From NCBI GenBank assembly GCA_003650975.1, contig QMSU01000071.1, positions 1 to 5,935 of the forward strand: DNA of 5,935 nt, given 5' to 3'. Shown piece by piece: positions 4,807-5,935 of this stretch. The notes below the pieces were generated by a model, which ran no database searches, was not told where the DNA came from, and worked only from the letters and a program-made list of their open reading frames with translations. Each line of letters opens with the position of its first letter. Within the stretch, counting starts at the first letter, position 1. The position numbers and the translations under genes are program-made. Origin of the DNA: Thermoplasmata archaeon (lineage in GTDB: Archaea; Thermoplasmatota; E2; UBA202; JdFR-43).

Positions 4807-5935
4807 TTTTTTATCTCGGCATCAAACATATGCAGGAACTGCTCTTCCATACCCTTTGGTATGAGCGCTCCGGCGGCCGCGCGGTGCCCGCCGCCATCAC
4901 CCCCGAGCATCTGTGCCGTGTGCTTCATGGCGAGCGAGAGATTGAGTCCTTTTTGGACGAGGGGATAAGGGGCCCGCGCTGATACCTTGATGCCTTCATC
5001 GTTTTCGGCGAATGCGAGCAGGGGGCCCGCGAAATCTTCGTCTCTCAGAAGCATGCCGGCAATGGTGCCCACCACCGTATCGATGATGTAGGTGCCACCG
5101 TGAAAGTAGTAGAGTTCGCCATAGCCGTCCAGCCTGCTTTTTGCATAGGCAATGTATTTGCGTATCCGGTTACGGTGTTTGCGCCGTATGGCCTCGCCAT
5201 CAAATTTTTCCTCAATACACATGGCAACGGCGCTCTCACCCTCTCCATACTTTCCTATCGAATTGAGGAGGGTGGCATGGTTTCGGATGTCCTCGCCATC
5301 CATCTCATACACCTCCCCGAACAGTCGCTCCGCATGGTGATAGCCGAACCCGCGCTCCAGAAGGATTTTCACGAGGGCTGAAAACAGTGTTTTTCTCTCC
5401 TCATGCGTGCATTCCACCCAGCTCTTTTTGTAATCAATGCCGAGGTGCGTCAGAAAGCCAATGGCGCTTCTGTCTCTTTTGAAAAGGCCGGGAATGGCAG
5501 GATCGCTCGCATAGGCAATCATACGGAAAAGCGGCTGGTTTCTGCCGTACATGCGCAAATCCTTCTTTGCATCAATGCGTGAGTTACGGAGAAGCACTCG
5601 GTTAAGTCCCACAAGCCGGCGGTGCTGCACGTCCTGAAGGTCGCCAATGGCACCGATGATTGCCAGTGTGGCGTCAATGTCAGCAATGCGGGATGCCACC
5701 ATATGGGCGAGTCCCGCACCGGAAACCTGCGTCTCCCCGTCCACCCCGAAATAAAAGGGATTCAGCGAGTATTCGTAATATTCATTTGAAAAATGATGGT
5801 CGGTGATGACGGTCTGACCTTTTTTAATGTCGCGAATGTTCCCATTCCCCAAGTCTATGAGCCAGGCAAAGGAGCGTGTCTCCTCCAGCACCTGTTTGTT
5901 GAGGTATCGAACCACCCTCACCTCGTTTTGTATTC
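4791..5935 (-). CDS. Archaeal RecJ-like DHH/DHHA1 single-strand exonuclease (GAN-type), 5'-truncated
   Basis: The visible 376 residues from a GTG at 5921, plus four more in-frame codons to the window edge, carry most of a DHH-family phosphoesterase. Counting from that GTG, there is LIDLG with Asp23, the hallmark DHH at 41-43 in VITDHH, the conserved SGAG segment (67-70), IGD with Asp94, KDLRMYGR (120-127), SDPAIPGL, ATLLNSIG (216-223) and a DHHA1 nucleotide-binding end GGGHRAAAG (343-351). The N-terminal metal-binding D-x-D motif, roughly 80-90 residues upstream in the family, is missing because the window ends, so GTG 5921 is not taken as the start. Relatives are Mn-dependent single-strand nucleases acting in the cytosol in replication and repair; in Thermococcus the GAN protein binds GINS. 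The TAG is convergent with the FKBP gene, overlapping it by 16 nt. An oligoribonuclease-like role is an alternative. Confidence 0.9.
   Translation of the reverse strand, partial: IQNEVRVVRYLNKQVLEETRSFAWLIDLGNGNIRDIKKGQTVITDHHFSNEYYEYSLNPFYFGVDGETQVSGAGLAHMVASRIADIDATLAIIGAIGDLQDVQHRRLVGLNRVLLRNSRIDAKKDLRMYGRNQPLFRMIAYASDPAIPGLFKRDRSAIGFLTHLGIDYKKSWVECTHEERKTLFSALVKILLERGFGYHHAERLFGEVYEMDGEDIRNHATLLNSIGKYGEGESAVAMCIEEKFDGEAIRRKHRNRIRKYIAYAKSRLDGYGELYYFHGGTYIIDTVVGTIAGMLLRDEDFAGPLLAFAENDEGIKVSARAPYPLVQKGLNLSLAMKHTAQMLGGDGGGHRAAAGALIPKGMEEQFLHMFDAEIKNQLTR
4807..4814 (+). terminator. T-run terminator of the aminotransferase-FKBP transcript
   Basis: T6-A-T starts at the base immediately after the FKBP stop. 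It is the typical hairpin-free archaeal terminator. It overlaps the last codons of the opposite-strand DHH gene, where the same bases encode Ile-Lys-Asn. Confidence 0.5.

Noticed and set aside
5919..5921. GTG as the start codon of the DHH protein
   Set aside because: The frame stays open to the window edge, and the family needs roughly 80-90 more N-terminal residues carrying the D-x-D metal-binding motif. The nearby GAGGTGA overlaps the GTG itself, so it cannot serve as its Shine-Dalgarno.

Overview
The window is about 98.6% coding and looks archaeal, most probably from a Thermoplasmatota-type euryarchaeon. This placement is inferred from four things. Two exported proteins are built from PKD and Ig-like modules. 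One of them ends in a PGF-CTERM-like sorting tail. The aminotransferase closely resembles the archaeal alanine transaminase of Pyrococcus type. The window also carries an archaeal RecJ-like DHH nuclease and an exported FKBP. Terminators appear as T or pyrimidine runs without hairpins, and one start looks leaderless, both archaeal traits. I see no phage, transposon, CRISPR, tRNA or rRNA.

Layout, left to right. (1) 1-867 (+) is the 3' part of a gene for a large surface protein: the tail of one PKD domain, one complete PKD domain, then a degenerate duplicated beta-rich module. (2) 908-2536 (+) is a complete secreted, C-terminally anchored protein: signal peptide, carboxypeptidase-regulatory-like domain, PKD-like domain with an acidic Asp-rich loop, two tandem Y_Y_Y-like domains, an Ig-like domain and a sorting tail. 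(3) 2576-3775 (+) is a PLP-dependent aminotransferase, probably alanine transaminase. (4) 3772-4806 (+) is an exported, membrane-anchored FKBP-type prolyl isomerase; its ATG overlaps the aminotransferase stop by 4 nt. (5) 4791-5935 (-) is a RecJ-like DHH/DHHA1 exonuclease, convergent with gene 4, overlapping it by 16 nt and cut at its 5' end by the window edge.

How they fit together: genes 1 and 2 are a cell-surface pair separated by 40 nt with a long pyrimidine run between them. Genes 3 and 4 form a translationally coupled pair joining cytosolic alanine/glutamate metabolism to an extracytoplasmic folding helper; the functional link is not obvious. The FKBP could help fold the neighbouring secreted proteins, but that is inference from location only. 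The three exported proteins carry 13-14 N-glycosylation sequons each, against 0 and 1 in the two cytosolic proteins. I find no convincing undescribed defence, mobile or regulatory system. The most worthwhile oddities are the divergent FKBP, the unnamed duplicated module of gene 1, and the interlocked convergent gene ends.
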